From NCBI RefSeq assembly GCF_019049285.1, contig NZ_JAGMUL010000014.1:178299-242298 (forward strand): a stretch of DNA of 64,000 nt, read 5' to 3'. This DNA is from Streptomyces sp. AC550_RSS872 (lineage in GTDB: Bacteria; Actinomycetota; Actinomycetes; Streptomycetales; Streptomycetaceae). The notes beneath the pieces are model-generated. The model did no database searches. It saw only the letters and a list, made by a program, of their open reading frames with translations, and had not been told where the DNA came from. This document shows, piece by piece, positions 63,329-64,000 of the stretch. The number at the start of each line of letters is the position of its first letter. Within the stretch, counting starts at the first letter, position 1. The position numbers and the translations under genes were made by a program.

Positions 63329-64000
63329 GTGCCCGCCACCGCTCTCACCGTTCGCCCGCCCCGCCTGTCGGCCCGGCACCTCCCGCACCTGGTCTTCCTG
63401 GTCGCCGCCGCCGGCACCCTCGTACGGCTCGTCGAGCTGAACAACGAGCTGTGCTGGTCCGTCGCCCCGCCCATGGCCGTACTGGCCCTGCTGTACGCCG
63501 CCGGGCCTGCCCCGTGGGAGCGGTTGGGCCGGGCGGGGCGGCCGGTCTGGTTCGGGCTGCTCCTGCTGCTGTGGTCGTGGGTGGCCTGGGTCCTGCCCGC
63601 GCAGCTCACCTTCGGATACGCGTGGCTGGCCGTACCGCTGGCCGTCCTGGCGCTGCGGATGCCCACCCGCGCGGAGCGGGTGGCGGCGCTCGGCGTCCTC
63701 ACCGCGCTGTTGCTGGCGGCGCTCGTCCGGGCCGGCGGTGGCCTCGACCCGGATCTGCTGGCGCCGCCGGTCACCGCCCTGTGGGCGACCGTCCTGCTCT
63801 ACCGCAGCCAGCAGCGAACGACACGTGAACTGGCCGAAACCCGGGGCGAGTTGGCGCGGCAGCAGCGCGAGGCCGGGCGGCTGGCCGAGCGCGCCCGCAT
63901 CGCCCGCGACCTGCACGACACACTCGCCCAGGAACTCGCGGGCAGTCGCATGCTCCTCCAGGCCGCCGAACGCGACTGGGACCGCCGCCCGGAGGCGGCA
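63329..64000 (+). CDS. Sensor histidine kinase (HisKA_3/NarL-type), truncated by window edge
   Basis: At least 224 codons from GTG 63329 (AGGGAG 8 nt upstream), open at the right edge. N-terminal five or so TM helices (LPHLVFLVAAAGTLVRLVEL, CWSVAPPMAVLALLYAAG, GLLLLLWSWVAWVLPAQLTF, AWLAVPLAVLALRM, VAALGVLTALLLAALVRAG), then a coiled-coil linker and the dimerisation/phosphoacceptor box RARIARDLHDTLAQELAGSR with His. This is the DesK/NarX-type family, and a LuxR-type response regulator would be expected just beyond the edge. TTAGACT near 63277 may be its -10. Confidence 0.9.
   Translation, partial: MPATALTVRPPRLSARHLPHLVFLVAAAGTLVRLVELNNELCWSVAPPMAVLALLYAAGPAPWERLGRAGRPVWFGLLLLLWSWVAWVLPAQLTFGYAWLAVPLAVLALRMPTRAERVAALGVLTALLLAALVRAGGGLDPDLLAPPVTALWATVLLYRSQQRTTRELAETRGELARQQREAGRLAERARIARDLHDTLAQELAGSRMLLQAAERDWDRRPEAA

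Overview
The window is chromosomal DNA of a Streptomyces or very close relative. It is extremely GC-rich with strong third-position GC bias, many GTG starts, ATGA/GTGA overlaps between co-transcribed genes, leaderless promoters with TAGCGT-like -10 boxes, and many Streptomyces-typical families (DmdR1, XRE-DUF5753, DUF397, DUF6879, FemX, Tat-exported enzymes, CBM2 cellulase). I see no rRNA, tRNA, CRISPR array or replication origin. Much of the left half resembles the conserved core gene order around dmdR1, pdxH and serC known from S. coelicolor; that comparison is from memory, not a search.

Region 1-16.5 kb: a proline-rich membrane protein (cut by the left edge), a TPR/HTH-type regulator, a primase-polymerase-like protein, an ABC exporter pair, an alpha/beta hydrolase, the iron regulator dmdR1, a SIS-domain GlcNAc-6-P enzyme with a DasR-like operator in its promoter, a PAS/GAF protein, a GNAT acetyltransferase, a candidate short transcript with a nested hairpin, pdxH, a citrate synthase and a membrane Ser/Thr kinase.

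Region 16.5-27.3 kb: a pseudogene broken by the end of a MITE, followed by an eight-gene leftward operon (TIGR03084-like protein, AtuA-like protein, carboxyltransferase, biotin carboxylase, acyl-CoA dehydrogenase, acyl-CoA ligase, enoyl-CoA hydratase, TetR). The gene set matches an acyclic-terpene/branched acyl-CoA (Atu/Liu-type) pathway. A perfect palindrome before the first gene is a likely operator for the operon's own TetR.

Region 27.3-38.4 kb: a proline-rich membrane protein, an intact 169-bp MITE that supplies the stop codon of an EamA transporter, FemX-like ligase, a truncated phosphoesterase, a long FAD/Fe-S oxidase, leaderless serC, a decayed transposase, a divergent flavin reductase/ArsR pair and an epoxide hydrolase.

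Region 38.4-44.8 kb is accessory. It is a WhiJ/AbaA-like island of DUF397 proteins, an anti-sigma-type ATPase with a frameshifted end, XRE-DUF5753 and HTH-less DUF5753 regulators, a DUF6879 protein and small conserved proteins, interrupted by a TnpB-related gene and gene remnants.

Region 44.8-64 kb: a Tat-exported serine hydrolase, a glutaredoxin-like membrane protein, a GH5-CBM2 cellulase with a perfect CebR box, a YfhO/GT2/GtrA glycosylation operon, a DrrAB-like exporter with divergent TetR and a 21-bp-period repeat, an exported beta-propeller-like protein, an SGNH hydrolase, a nucleotidyltransferase, a Uma2 protein, a maltokinase-cap-like protein with a 45-bp duplication, a double SnoaL protein, an aldo/keto reductase, an orphan Tat-exported solute-binding protein and the start of a sensor histidine kinase.
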